Origin: Protea cynaroides
Taxonomy: Eukaryota; Streptophyta; Magnoliopsida; Proteales; Proteaceae
NCBI GenBank assembly: GCA_028583415.1
Contig: CM053276.1
Span: 127,002,007-127,066,006 of the forward strand
DNA length: 64,000 nucleotides
Direction of reading: 5' to 3'
Numbering within the stretch: the first letter of the stretch is position 1; the number at the start of each line of letters is the position of its first letter. Positions 36,625 through 48,484 of the stretch are shown here, one piece after another. A model generated the notes under the pieces. That model saw only the letters and a program-made list of their open reading frames with translations, searched no databases and was not told the origin of the DNA. The position numbers were made by a program, and so were the translations under genes.

Positions 36625-37689
36625 CTTACCCAGAACTCGATGATACGATCTCCGAAGAGATCAATCTCATAAACAACCTAGAGCTCGGTGATGGATTCAT
36701 CAGGAATATCAATTGGTTAGTCAATCTAGAGAGCGGTGGTATAACCTCTGAAGACATTGAGGTGAGCACGGACTTCAAATACAACCAACTCCGTGATCAT
36801 GAACATGGATAGACTTGAGCCCGCAACTACGCACGACTTCGAAAACAGAAACTTCAGCAGTTCACAATCGTTCGAACGACTCGTGACGGTTTCCCACCAT
36901 GACGATCTCACGAATTCAAAGTTTTGGCATATATAAAGAGAAGAAACAATAGTGGGTATCCTGATTGCTTTCTTGAACTTGACGAGTTCACAGAAGCAAG
37001 GGGCAACTGTTAACAGTATGTTTCCTCAAGCCTATTATCATTCGACACGTGTGAACTCATCAAACTCAACAAAAAAGAGACACGTGTTATGACAGGCAGC
37101 AATCCCGCTGTGGCGCCATTAAGATTGTTATCATCCACGTAGGATGACGCCCGTGGTTCATTTCGAGCATGTGTCAAGGGCCTCAATCGAGGATGGAACG
37201 CTGATCGTGCCAACAGATTACCACTAACACATTAGAGACGCGTATGACAGCCCACAAAGGATTGAGCGTTGGTTCTGCAACACCGTAGGATCTTAATCCT
37301 ACAACCCTAATTGAGAATCTAGGATTTCCCCTCTGACTCATGGAGGGAAATCTGTAAACATTCATATGTCAAAGATCCAATTAAGGATGGACGACATAGT
37401 TATAAAAACCTCTGACGATCACAAGGTAAGGTATCTTGAATCAAAATCATCTTTGCTATCCTGAGTGCTATCCTGAGAATACTCACAAACCCCACATTCT
37501 TCAAAGGGGCTTACTTCTCTTATTGTAAGCTCCACACTGTTTGCTAGTTTTACTAACTTGGTCGTCGGAGCAGATTCTGGACTCACTGTCTGACTTCGAT
37601 AACCACTTTGCTCTACCTTGCAGGAGGTGGGACACATTAGCAGAACCAATTTCTACAACAACAAACATATTTAGTAATCATACTTATAA

Positions 37690-38045
37690 GATGTAAAATT
37701 TATTTTACTTTTCAAATGGGAGGGATTTGGATACAAAGTGAAGTATAAATTTATAACTAAATGTGAAATAATTTAGAATTAATTATATAGTAATGTGATA
37801 GCATGTGTTGTAATCATTACAAATGTTTCTTTTTTAAAGTTAAAATTTTCATTTCCTTTCCCTTCAATTCCCCTTGCAACCAAACACAACCATAGGGAAT
37901 ATCACCCCACAAGAGATCTGCTTTTTTCTTTTTCTTTTTCCCCAGGAAATTTCGATTTTTACGTCTTTCAATTTTCAATTCTCGTGTTTGTCTTGTTATC
38001 TCTCTTGCTCAATAGTTTAATTTCAAGCTTTTTTATGGTAGTTGC
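37690..38045. repeat. Mosaic dispersed repeat
   Basis: 37690-37890 resembles 48895-49085 (TTACTTTTCAAATG, GATTTGGATA.AAAG, TTGCAACCAA). 37893-38045 resembles 52556-52700 (GGGAATATCACCCC, AAGAGATCTGC, GTCTTGTTATCTCTCTTGCT). Both halves are joined here and separate elsewhere. Confidence 0.65.
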
Positions 38046-39176
38046 CACTAGTTCTCACTTGGAGCTTCTTGGGGAAGATATCTATCAAGATGGAAACAAA
38101 TCAGACAGTGAGGGCTGATTCGAAAATCTTGTGTTCACTCTAATGCCTAAGTCAAAACCAATAACAAACAATTAGAGCTCGATATCAGAAGAATATGAGT
38201 TCCTATAGAGAGGGGTTTAAACAATTTGACACAGAGAGTATGGGTGCAAAAATTGGGATCCGATTATCTTTGAATAGGGCTCTATTTATAGAGGTGCATA
38301 GAGTGATGTGATTTGGGGCACTATCTGAGCGATCTCTGTTGATCTCTCTGTTAATCTCGAGCACGTCCTGGATCTTGTGGTATCATCTATGAGTTGTGGA
38401 GGCGGTTTGGTTATGGAAAGTTGGGATTCCCACATCCAATCCCTTATAGGTAGGGTCAGACATGGGTAGGGCAGCTCTTTGGCCGTCGGTTGATGATCTT
38501 GCGGTAGCCGATAGGTTTCCCATAACAACTTCTAATATTCTAACTCCTTTTCGCTAGCTGGCATGAGGTTGTACCGTGGGAATCTTCTCTTATCTGAATT
38601 GATTTGCGACTACCCCCAAGATCGTGGGGAAGATCTTCCATTTAACCGACCTGTGAGGTGTCCCATATGGCGGATTACCATGTGCGAGCAAAGATTTCTT
38701 CAATTTTGTCCTTTACCGAGCTAGGGGCTTCCCGGCCGAGATGTTTGGGTCGGGACTCATTAGGGAGTAAACTTACCTCGGGCTTCCTAGCTGAGCTGGC
38801 CGAGCTAAGATGGTCGGGACCTGCCAATTGTGATCGTCTTCTTCTGCTTGTGGATTCACTGGGTTTACCCTAGAGGGTCATTTCGGTTAGTTTTTGAACC
38901 ATCTTCAGGCTGAAAATATCTCTTAAGTACTTCGCAATATCTTCTGTATCATATATCCCAACCTCGCTTAATGAGACAAGTTGGTGGCCAATGATATTTT
39001 GCCACCTGTAGCAGTCAACAGACACGAAAGGACGTACATCATACAGGCGATTGCCACATGGATTTGTCAGTGACGAGACCTAAGGCGTCGAAGGGGTTTA
39101 TCATTGTGCTTTATGCTGATAAAACCTACTAACCCATATAGAAATCCTCTCCTGCGACAATTCCGGCTACCAAGGT

Positions 39177-39255
39177 GATCCAACAGCTGGACTTCATCCA
39201 ACGCATATACAGATATATTGATATGTGCACCGATTGAACTCCAACTGTTGGATCA
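39177..39255. repeat. Small palindromic repeat related to the 47.5 kb MITE
   Basis: GATCCAACAGCTGGACTTCATCC pairs with its inverted partner at 39233-39255. The centre ATATTGATATGTGCACC resembles the centre of the 47510-47666 element. Outer ends are not defined. Confidence 0.5.
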
Positions 39256-41954
39256 GTCAACAATTCCGACTGCCACTGGAAAGGATGTGGATCCATAGGG
39301 ACACCCCATGTTTCCAGACAAAGACGAAAACCAGGGAGTCTGGCCATCCAAATTGAAAAAAAAATCATGTTTAATTATTGGAGGATTCAATCGCCCATCT
39401 AACGATTGGAATTAACCAAACGCACCTACCGATGTATTGGTAAACGCACCCATTGGTGATTGGAGCCTCTAGCACTCATCCAAATCGCCATAGTTGATAT
39501 AGCGTGATCTGCGACCTTTGAGAGTATGCCACCTGGCTACGCCCGGGAAGCTCGAAGCGTTGAGGCTTTTTGAACTCTTACGTGGACCTCGGCCACTTCG
39601 TCTGCACCATGTTTGGTCTTGGGGATAGCCGTAAGATCGTAGTCGTTGGAAGGTGCGAGGGGGTAATAAATACCCTCCGTCCTTGATCTCTTTCACTTTC
39701 CTCGCTTTTGCTACCCTTACTCTTGTCGGATTTCCTTCGAGATTTACTGTCGGATTTCCTTCGAGATTCAGATTTCTTTTTTGGCTCGCCGGTGCCAGCT
39801 CCGAACACCAGTACCATGCCCCCCACATTGGATTGGTTTATACTTCAACAACACAATAAATTTAAATGCGGTGAGTAATTAGGGTTGTACCGAATCCTGA
39901 AATCCATGAAGACTAGTGCGGCAGAGCCCGCTGGAAGAGCTTGCAGCTTGACCCACACCGAGATGGTGGTGTACGATGACATGTTTGTGTCTGGTTTGAG
40001 ATTCCTTGACATCATTTTTCTCAACTTTCAATAACTGAAACTATTTCAGATTTTCTTCTTTCCAACCTCAAACCTTTTTAGTTCTGGGAGAGGATGTTTA
40101 CTGATGATATAGTAAAGTAGAACGTAATTATTCATCTTCATCCTCGTCCTATCTTGCCCAGAGTACTCAACCCATCCCCAGAAATAGAGTAACAAATAAA
40201 GAATAATTAAAATATAGAACCGCTCATGAACATAGTGAAGTATTTTATATTTAAGTCGCATTATTCAAGAGTGATCACAATATGTGCCGAATTTTTTGAG
40301 AACTTCCTGTAACGGATATGACTCAAATAATAAAATATGTAAAAATTATGTAAGTTAATGAGGAGAGAATTAAAAAAAATGCAGAGATCATGCAAATTTA
40401 TTAACAGTGGTTAATGATATTTTTGTCAGTAACATTGAATCGATGATCAGGCACCAAACATGAAAATGCCAGAGGTGGTAATAAATCTTGGCATTAGATG
40501 AACAGTGATGAAAGATGGTGTTAACAGTTAATGCATTTTTTATGCATTTCATTTCTTTTCAGAGAAGTTAAACCACACCTACAACCACACCCACACCCAC
40601 ATACACACAAATATTGAGAAGTTTCAGTGATGGATCTGGACATCGATGCCACAAAAGTTGGACAAAATCTCAATAACCATGATCCAGGAGAGGAAGAATA
40701 GAGGATAAGAACAATGGAGTTACAAACTGACTTGAATCAGACCCCGAGAAGTGACTGACAAATAAAGAGGGAGGTTTGAGTTGGCTGTTTCCAAAACATA
40801 AATGGAAAAAAAATAAAGAAGTCGCTTCAACTGAAGAACTATAAGATCAAGAATCATCTTCAAGGCTGCCGGGAGCTTTTGCAATTGATATAAATAAATC
40901 ATGCAAAGACACAAAATATGAAGTAAATGAACAAATCTTTATCCTACAGCGTTTCTTTCCATTTTACTGTAAGCTCATCATAAGATAATCCGGTAAATGA
41001 TATGTCATTTCTTGCATGCAACTTATTAAACTGATCAATCGTCTAGTATTCTATTCTCCTTTATTAATTTCATTTCACTATGCATTTAAATTCCTAATTT
41101 ATGACTGAAAGCAACAATAGGTTATACCCACCCAAATGTATCTACTGTAGGATAGAGTGCCCATATTGAACTCTGCACCAAACATTTACTCTAAAATTTC
41201 TGAGTTATTTGAAAATATATAATGAAACATGAATTCCGAAATTAGTTTCTGAATGTGATTATCAACTTTTGTTATGTATATGTTTGATATTTGAAAGAAA
41301 TATTGTTGCTAACGAATATCTCAAAGATTTCACTTTCCCTTTTGCAAATAGAACGTACCATATGAAATGAAAAAGTATAGTAAGAACCATGGGGAAAGTA
41401 ACAATGAAAACAATCTGATTCCTCCCCATTTTTGTAAAATCCAAATTTGATGTTTTTCATGGTACTGCTCCTAAATGGATTTTACAAAAAAAGACTACAG
41501 AGTTGAGACCACCTTCTTGCTATTTACCAACTGTTTTATGATGTTTAGAGCCTTTTAGTGAAGCAATGACCTATTAATAAAAAACAGTGTCGTTCGAGAT
41601 ACGAACGAAATGACAGAGAGCTAAACAGAGTTTCACTCTGTCAACTCCCTTAGGACAACAGATGATTTTCACAACAAAAGACTTCATCAAGAGGTGTTAG
41701 AATGTAAGGCCATGGTAAAAAAAATTTAGATGGCATCTTTGGCAGTCCAGGATTTGGTTTGAAAAGTAAGTTTTATAGATTACATCATGTTTTGAAGCGA
41801 GTTTGAGGCTCTATATTTTATATTGTTTTTTTTTTTGAATGAGGCCAATATTATTTCAAAAATAAGTACTACTTAAGAGAAAAATACAAGGGTCAGGGAA
41901 AAAAATAATAATCAATTGTTTAGTTGTTTTAGTGGTCTCAATTGCTGTGGCTCA

Positions 41955-42170
41955 ATTAATAATGGCCTCAGCCTCTGTCAAGGCTCAGAATCTAGGTTTC
42001 GAGACCGGTTTTGATTAGCCTCGAAACTGAGATTTCTTAGGTTTCAACCAAAACCAGGTCGAAACCTAGGGTTTTTTTTTTTCTGAGTTAATTTTGAACC
42101 TAGTTTGAAACTTGTGTCGAAATCTAGGTTGAAACCCTCGAATTCTATGTTGAAACATGGGATTTTTGTT
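41955..42170. repeat. Degenerate GAAACCTAGG-word repeat
   Basis: CTAGGTTTCGA, GGTCGAAACCTAGG, TTGAAACC and related words occur in both orientations, like the subterminal part of a DNA transposon. No ends identified. Confidence 0.4.
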
Positions 42171-42503
42171 GAATTTTGGTACAAGCTGTTTTGTCCAGAG
42201 TTGAAGTGGAGTTGTCTCCGCCGAAACTGACCAAGATGGTGAACCATGGCTTCTGCCTCCACATCAGCAAACATCTCCTCAATACTATCATTATAATCCT
42301 CCTCTCCTGCCTAGGTGGCTAGAATTGTCTCCTCAAACTGCGTTCTCGTCTTCTCCATTTCTGCAATACATTGTTACCCACCTCTCGTATGTTTCCAATG
42401 GCCCTAATGTTTAACACAAACTCTAAGATTGCTGCGATAAATAAATAACTATAACAAAAGAAAATCATAAAACAAAATTATAGGACACCAAAAGCAGGGG
42501 AAG

Positions 42504-42522
42504 GTGTGTGTGTGTGTGTGAG

Positions 42523-42559
<37 letters not shown>
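42504..42559. repeat. Compound (GT)n-(GA)n microsatellite
   Basis: A GT run, a short ACACA link and a GA run. Confidence 0.9.
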
Positions 42560-42561
<2 letters not shown>

Positions 42562-43783
42562 GTTGTATAAGACCACGGAAGGGATCTCGCAAGGCACTCA
42601 ACCAGCACACTATAATTATACTAGGGGCGTTGGGCCAAAAGCCATAACACGCCACTCGAAGAGGCTGTCTTTTGTTTTAAAAGCGGTCTTCCACTCGTCC
42701 ACAAGACGGATGCAAACTTAATGATGTAAATTAAATGCTTTATTTTAGGATTGTAAAAGACTTATTAGGCTTGTGATCACCCATGTGGACAAAGATGAGA
42801 ACAGAATGAAGAGTGGGAGATTCAATAAATGAAAAAGAGTAAGAGACGTTTTAACGTTTTAGGTTTTAGCTTTAGGGTTGTATTTGTTTAGTTTAAACCA
42901 AGATTCAGTTTGGTTTAAAGGTATATTTGGTTCATTTAATCAATTCAGTTGGGCTACACCTTTGCACGTTGAATGCCCGTTTAATAATTGGTCCAGGCCT
43001 AAGTATAGCATCTTTAATAACCGGGTCGATCGATCTAAGTCCATAATTGATGGGAATATATGATACAAGCCTGAAATTGACTCCCCTAGTTCCACCTACC
43101 ATTCACTCTTGTAGCTGACTCAATGGTGGTATTGCTTTCAGATGGCTACAATTGGTGGGCAACTTTAGGTCAATCATAATCACCTAATGTCATGTTATGA
43201 TGGCTACGAAAAAATTCGTGGTATAAGCTTTTAAATTCGGAATTGGACTTGAGATCGGAAACCTTGCTCCATTTGAGGCGAAAAGAATCGGTTGGAGTCT
43301 TAAAAATTGAAATCGTGAAGAATAAGTAAAAAAACAATTTCACAAATCTTTGATCCGTTTTTTTTTATTATACTAATTGATATCTGGGTCAAGCTTTTGA
43401 ACCAATAAACCGATTAATAATAGATCAGGTTCTGGTTTTGAAAATTGAAACCAAATAATAATCAATTTGGTTCGTTTTTGAACCAGTAAACGTCATTTTT
43501 GAACAAATTAAAACTGTCAAAAATATTTTAAACAGAATAAACCGTATAAAAACCGTTTGTTGGCTCGAAATTCGCACACTGAATCGTAAAATCAATTCAA
43601 ACATGGATTTCTTTAGGGAACCATTTATTCAAGCATAGGTTCCCAACTGGGCCCTGATTTATGGGTCACTTTTTGGCCGTGTTCCTTTCCTCGGCTTGAG
43701 TGAGCTCTTTTATTGCAACTTGCAAGTATGACTCTTTCGGTCTTCCCTGAGATTGAGTGAGTGAAAGTCTAGATTATGCAAGG

Positions 43784-44920
43784 GATGGTTGGGATCGGAC
43801 TCTTCTGTAGTGAAAGAGTACAGGAGAAGCAGTGAAGCCTAGATGCTTACACGTGGCGGTTATACATCTTGGGGCTTTGCTGATTATTTGTTTATTGAGT
43901 TTCCGGTAATTGCAAAACACTAAATCATTTCCAAGAAAACATGTGAGACAGAGTTTTAACAAAAACGTTTCACTCGGTTTTTCTTCCTTCCAATTTTACT
44001 CTTCCTCTTCCCGGTTGAGCCGGCCATCCCTGTATATATTTCTCGCGCAATGCACAAGTACATCTCCTCCCTCGCTTTTTCTCCCCTCAAATCTCTTTTC
44101 CTCTTTTTATTTTTGGGTAAATTCCTTTCCTCTTTCTTCCCCTTCCCGACTGAGAGTCCGATCCCTTTTCAGCATGGTTCTCCCTATTGAGAGTCCGATC
44201 CATTTTCAACATAGTTCTCGCACAGTGGATCTGGTACACAATTTTCCCTATCTCACACTGTTGTTAACTTTTAGTCTAAACCCAGCACTGACTCCACAAT
44301 ACACCATGATAATGAAGAAACTTAGCGTAAATAATTGTGATGATTTGACAATATTGTTACTGAGGCCAAAGAAAGTTCTGCAAGTGATTTGAATTCTGTT
44401 TCTTTTTTAGAGACTCAGAAGAGGTTCATATAGAAGAAGGAGATCGGAGTAACAAAAAAAAAGGTTAAGAGTTGTTAAAAGCAACAATTTCTTGCATTCT
44501 CTAATGTCTTATAGTGAGACTATAATTGAAATTCTGAACCACGCCAGCAAGGAAACAGCCATGCGAAAATCTCTGAGAGTTGCAGAGAGACCTGTAACGG
44601 TTAGTAGAGGAGCATATGGAGAAGGAAATGTTTAAATAGATGCGCCGATCTCTCAAGTGGGGGAGAAAAGCGAGGGAGGAGATGTACAGATCGCCGGCTC
44701 AATCGAGAAGAAAGGAAGAGTGAAGAGGGAGATTGAAAGGAAAAAAAAGGAAGGAACCGTTTTGTTAAAACCCAGTTTCAGTCTCACACATCATTCGGTA
44801 CTCCGTAATTACCGAAAGCCTAAAAAACAGCACAGCCCGAGGATGCATAACCGCCACATGGAAGCATCTGGGCTTGCTTCCCCTACAGGAGATCCTTCAC
44901 TATAGACGAGCCCGATCCGG
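43784..44920. mobile_element. Long-TIR foldback DNA element, about 1.1 kb
   Basis: The left arm (43790 to about 44100) and the reverse complement of about 44655-44920 share GGATCGG.CTC, AGATGCTT, GTGGCGGTTAT, TTTCGGTAATT-like, GTTTTAACAAAA and GCGAGGGAGGAGATGTAC. A shared 7-mer, TGCAAGG, flanks it (43777-43783 and 44921-44927). Mutator-like by structure. The 82-codon ORF at 44657-44905 is arm sequence. Confidence 0.7.
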
Positions 44921-45053
44921 TGCAAGGTTAGGCTTGGTTTTGGCAGAATTGTTTACGAACCATTTAATAGAATCGACGAACAAACTGAAACCAATCAGTT
45001 TCGATTTCTATTGCGGTCCATCACATCCGGAATAGAATCGAGACCAAACCGAT

Positions 45054-45598
45054 TGATATATACTGACTAACACCTATTATGGAGACTATGGATCCTGCTG
45101 ATCAAAGTACTGACACGTGTTAGTAAGAGATTCCACCACCTCAGTCGGACAGGTCAACGTCTGACTTCTACATCTCTTGGACTACCTTAACAGTTCGTCT
45201 GCTTAGCTCACAGACGTTACTTATACTCGATATGCAGGATTGAACATGGGCCTCATTTAATGGATAACGATCGATCAGGCGAATATTTCCACTCGGACTT
45301 AACAGACAAGTATCTCCATTCGAACAAATCCAACTTTATACCACCCAATATCCTTCAGTATTGTAGATCAGATTCCGAAGCTGGGATCGAATTTTTTACA
45401 CTCAAACTCTCTCTATAGCCTCACTTACTTGGATATTGTATTCTCTTACTGAGTTACATATCTGCTTATACCCAGAGTACTTTCTTATGTATCGGATTGG
45501 CCAAGGGTCTAAAACCCGACTCTTCTTTTGTCTTTTGATCCTTCATCGCAGGTCCGACTTGCTCTAATGAGACCGTTTGTTTTCCAACGATAACAACA
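45054..45598. mobile_element. Candidate solo LTR
   Basis: TGATATATAC...AACAACA, with a GACACGTGT box near the start like that of the 33-37 kb element and a CGCAGGTCCGACTTGCTCTAATGAG segment near its end like a Gypsy LTR end. Flanks CCGAT and CCGTT match at 4 of 5. No internal region. Confidence 0.4.
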
Positions 45599-47509
45599 CC
45601 GTTAATTTTGGGTTTTTCTACTTAAAAAAACAACTTGTTACAACAAGAAGTAATATGGTCTTTTCATTTTCAAATCTGTGTCAATCCCTAAAGAAAATAC
45701 CAATACTACCGCCCTTATCGGTTTATTGCCTAAACGTTAGGGTTTTTATGATTGGAAAGAATAAGAGCAAGCCTTGTTACATTCAGAAGATTCCCTTAAT
45801 TTTTCTCCTTCCTGTTGTTTACTGCGGGTTAATTTCTGTCTGACAAAGACTTCAGGGTGCTTTTGCAAATGTTCCAACACTCCTGCAAATCAATGAAAAA
45901 GCAAGAAATAGAATATAGCCTTAGGTCCTTAGCCATCCATTCCCGGAGGCCGCGAGCTATCCAGGGCCTATGATACGACCCTGTTAGTCCATCAAATAAA
46001 GAATCTCCCAAAAATTTCTCATGTGTGCATAAAAATTGGAATTTCGAATGCGCCATATGCTATGAGCTCTATTGGGCTTAAGAGTATTTTCGGTTAGGGG
46101 TTGTGTCATGTATGTGTGATTACTTGATAGCATGGTTTAAATTATCCATATGGGAACAATTGATTCGTATTGGTTTTGCACTTGATTGATTCTCTTTTGA
46201 TCTTTTTTTTAGTATTATTATATATGTTTTCAGTCATATGTCAATTTTCCATGCGTATTAATTATTTTTTAACTTGACTAATACCATGTTCGATATCTAG
46301 ATTTAGAACCTTATATGAATATTTATATTAAAAATGATTAAAAATCTTATTAATTACGCTTAACCCCCCACTTCTTGATGGAGCTTGAGATCGTTCCCTT
46401 TTACATTCTAAGGCTGGGCCATCCCTACACTTGATATGACAGGTTTGGATCTCTTGACATAATGGGCCTCGACAATCCACCTCAACCCATTCCACCATAG
46501 TGGACGATATCCAATCTATAAGTTACCCAAGCTAAACATGTTATTGGAATCTATTCTCATGCTCTCTCATATATTGGGAAAAAAAATTCTCTATAATGAC
46601 TGTTACTTAACAGTGAAGATCCAAACCATTCATAATACATTAATATGTATTCCGATGCATTATGAGTATTCAGAATCTCACTATTGCTTGGCAGTCACTG
46701 ACTCACTATAGAAGATCTTAGTCGAATATTTCCTTTGACTCTCTTTCTTCCTCGTCCCCTATTGGTTATATGTAAGAAACTACAATCCATATGTATGTCT
46801 ATGCGGAATAAGATTCGACATACCCGTAGTGTAGGGATCTGTTCCAGCCGGTGTCCGTCCAACCGATGTTGTCTTCTGATGTACTCTGATATGCCCTACT
46901 CCACAAACAAAAGAGAAGAGAGAGGGAAAAGATTTCTATGCACTGAGTGTATTCCCAGACAAAGAACGTGATGGAGTTCTCAAATTTCTATTAGTGTGCA
47001 CATGACCCTACCCATTAGTATTTATAGACCAACCGTCTCCTTCCATCAAGGATGGACGGTGATCTGGGTACCACATATCATAGGATCTTAATGTTAATCA
47101 TCCAACTTAGGTAGGGCCAGATGGCATGTGGGCCACCCAACTTACATTATACTGTTTTTCATACTCCATTATTTTGTTCCTCATTCCAGGGAACCTCTCA
47201 CACTTGTTTGACTGTTTTATTATAGTAAATAAATAATTGCTCGATAATCCTAAAAAAATATTAATAAATCATTTACAGAATGAGGAACAAAATAAATTCA
47301 AAAAATACTATCTTTTATGATTTAATACTACTGTCTTTACAATATTTTAAAAAAACTAAAAAAAAAAAAATTTCTGTTTCTTATAGTATATCCCAAATTT
47401 ATAACAGACTTCTAAGTGTTGTGAGCCTCTGACCACTGGCCACTGAAGTGTCGGTCGGTTTTTATTTTTTCGGAGTCAAATTTGAATGGCTCAATGGGTA
47501 GTAATGCTG

Positions 47510-47666
47510 AGTCCAAATCGTCTCCAATCACCGGATGATTCTATCACCGATCCAATCATTAGAATCTATTTGGCACGTATATCAATATATCGATATATGT
47601 ATCGGATGGATTCCAATGATTGAATTGGCATTGGAAGCCTACGGTGATTGGAGACAATTTCTATAG
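47510..47666. mobile_element. Mutator-type MITE, 157 bp, with 10-bp TSD
   Basis: Inverted ends share GTCTCCAATCACCG (left GTCCAAATCGTCTCC, right complement TAGAAATTGTCTCC). An exact 10-bp TSD, AGTAATGCTG, occurs at 47500-47509 and 47667-47676. The inner part is itself an imperfect palindrome around ATATCGATAT. Confidence 0.83.
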
Positions 47667-48184
47667 AGTAATGCTGGCTGGTATCACAACCCTTCTAGTC
47701 TTGAAATAGACTGTGGCATCAGGAAAAAGTGACTAATATACATTTTCTTAATATATGATATGACAATTATATGAATTCTAAGACTTCCATCAGGAACATG
47801 CCTTTCCGTTCTTATTGACATTAGTACCCTGGTGTCTGTTAGATTGGTGTAAACCACTCTTCTGTATTTATAAAATTCTCATCCTATCTCTTATTTATGG
47901 ATTTATCATAATACTTTTACTTTCGAATTCCCGCCCTTTTTTGGAATCGGTGTCGATGATTCTCAAGAAGCAAGACCCGAAAATGATCTATTAAACTAAT
48001 GTCAATTAGGTTTTTTTTTGTAAACCAATTAGTCTTGTTAACCTTCAAGCTAGTGATCATAGTAAGACATGAAATTTGGTTTATTTAAGCGGTTAATATA
48101 GTAGAGCTTTGGAGAGTGGAGACATCTGCTGCTACTGAAGGTTAGATAAAGAGACAAGTATGTTGTTGTGGTATCTGAACTGTG

Positions 48185-48484
48185 ATGGAGACATCTGCCA
48201 TTTCAAAGTATTGTCTTCGAGCAGCACGAAGAATTAATAGTCAAGTTCGAATCCCAACTTCGATGAATCCCAGAGATAAGTGTGTTGTTTACATCCAAAA
48301 AAATGAGTTTTCTTCTGACCTCTTCATTAAAACTATTTGTTTCCAAGCTGATCAACAATCTAGAAGCTCTATCGCTATGAGAGTTTCAAGGGTTCAAGAT
48401 AAAAAGGGTTTTCTTGGTCATAAGATTGAAGAGTATCAAAAGAGAGTTCTAGCAAACGGATTTGTGAATACTTTTATATATTAA
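48185..48484 (+). CDS. Unrecognised 99-aa ORF
   Basis: ATG at 48185 (METSAISKYCLRAARR...) to a stop at 48482-48484. No domain, signal peptide or TM recognised. The base composition is more balanced than its AT-rich surroundings, and a near-copy of the start (GGAGACATCTGC) lies about 70 bp upstream. Could be a gene fragment or a chance ORF. Confidence 0.2.
   Translation: METSAISKYCLRAARRINSQVRIPTSMNPRDKCVVYIQKNEFSSDLFIKTICFQADQQSRSSIAMRVSRVQDKKGFLGHKIEEYQKRVLANGFVNTFIY

Larger units (their letters stand above)
33184..37660 (+). mobile_element. Ty3/Gypsy-type LTR element with gag and protease only
   Basis: Putative 5' LTR 33184-33894 (TGTTGATACC...ACAACA, TATAAAA at about 33644). A PBS-like TGGAGCCCACCGTGGGG follows at about 33898. 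A purine tract (AGAAGCAAGGGG) precedes the 3' LTR 37008-37660 (TGTTAACAG...CTACAACA, TATAAAAA at about 37402). The LTRs share ends, a GACACGTGT box and a GTCGTCGGAG box but are quite diverged. Between them are broken gag and an aspartic protease, and no reverse transcriptase or integrase. No clear TSD was seen. This could be an old element, a deletion derivative or a recombinant of two related copies. Confidence 0.75.
37661..43783. other. TE mosaic without recognisable genes
   Basis: Apart from the listed repeats, 38.2-39.9 kb is GC-richer and looks like retrotransposon debris; a 24-bp direct duplication (TGTCGGATTTCCTTCGAGAT) lies at about 39725-39770. 40-42 kb is AT-rich with nothing identified. 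Confidence 0.4.

Noticed and set aside
44657..44905. 82-codon basic ORF
   Set aside because: It is the right arm of the foldback element, mirrored at 43.8-44.1 kb, so it is not independent coding sequence.
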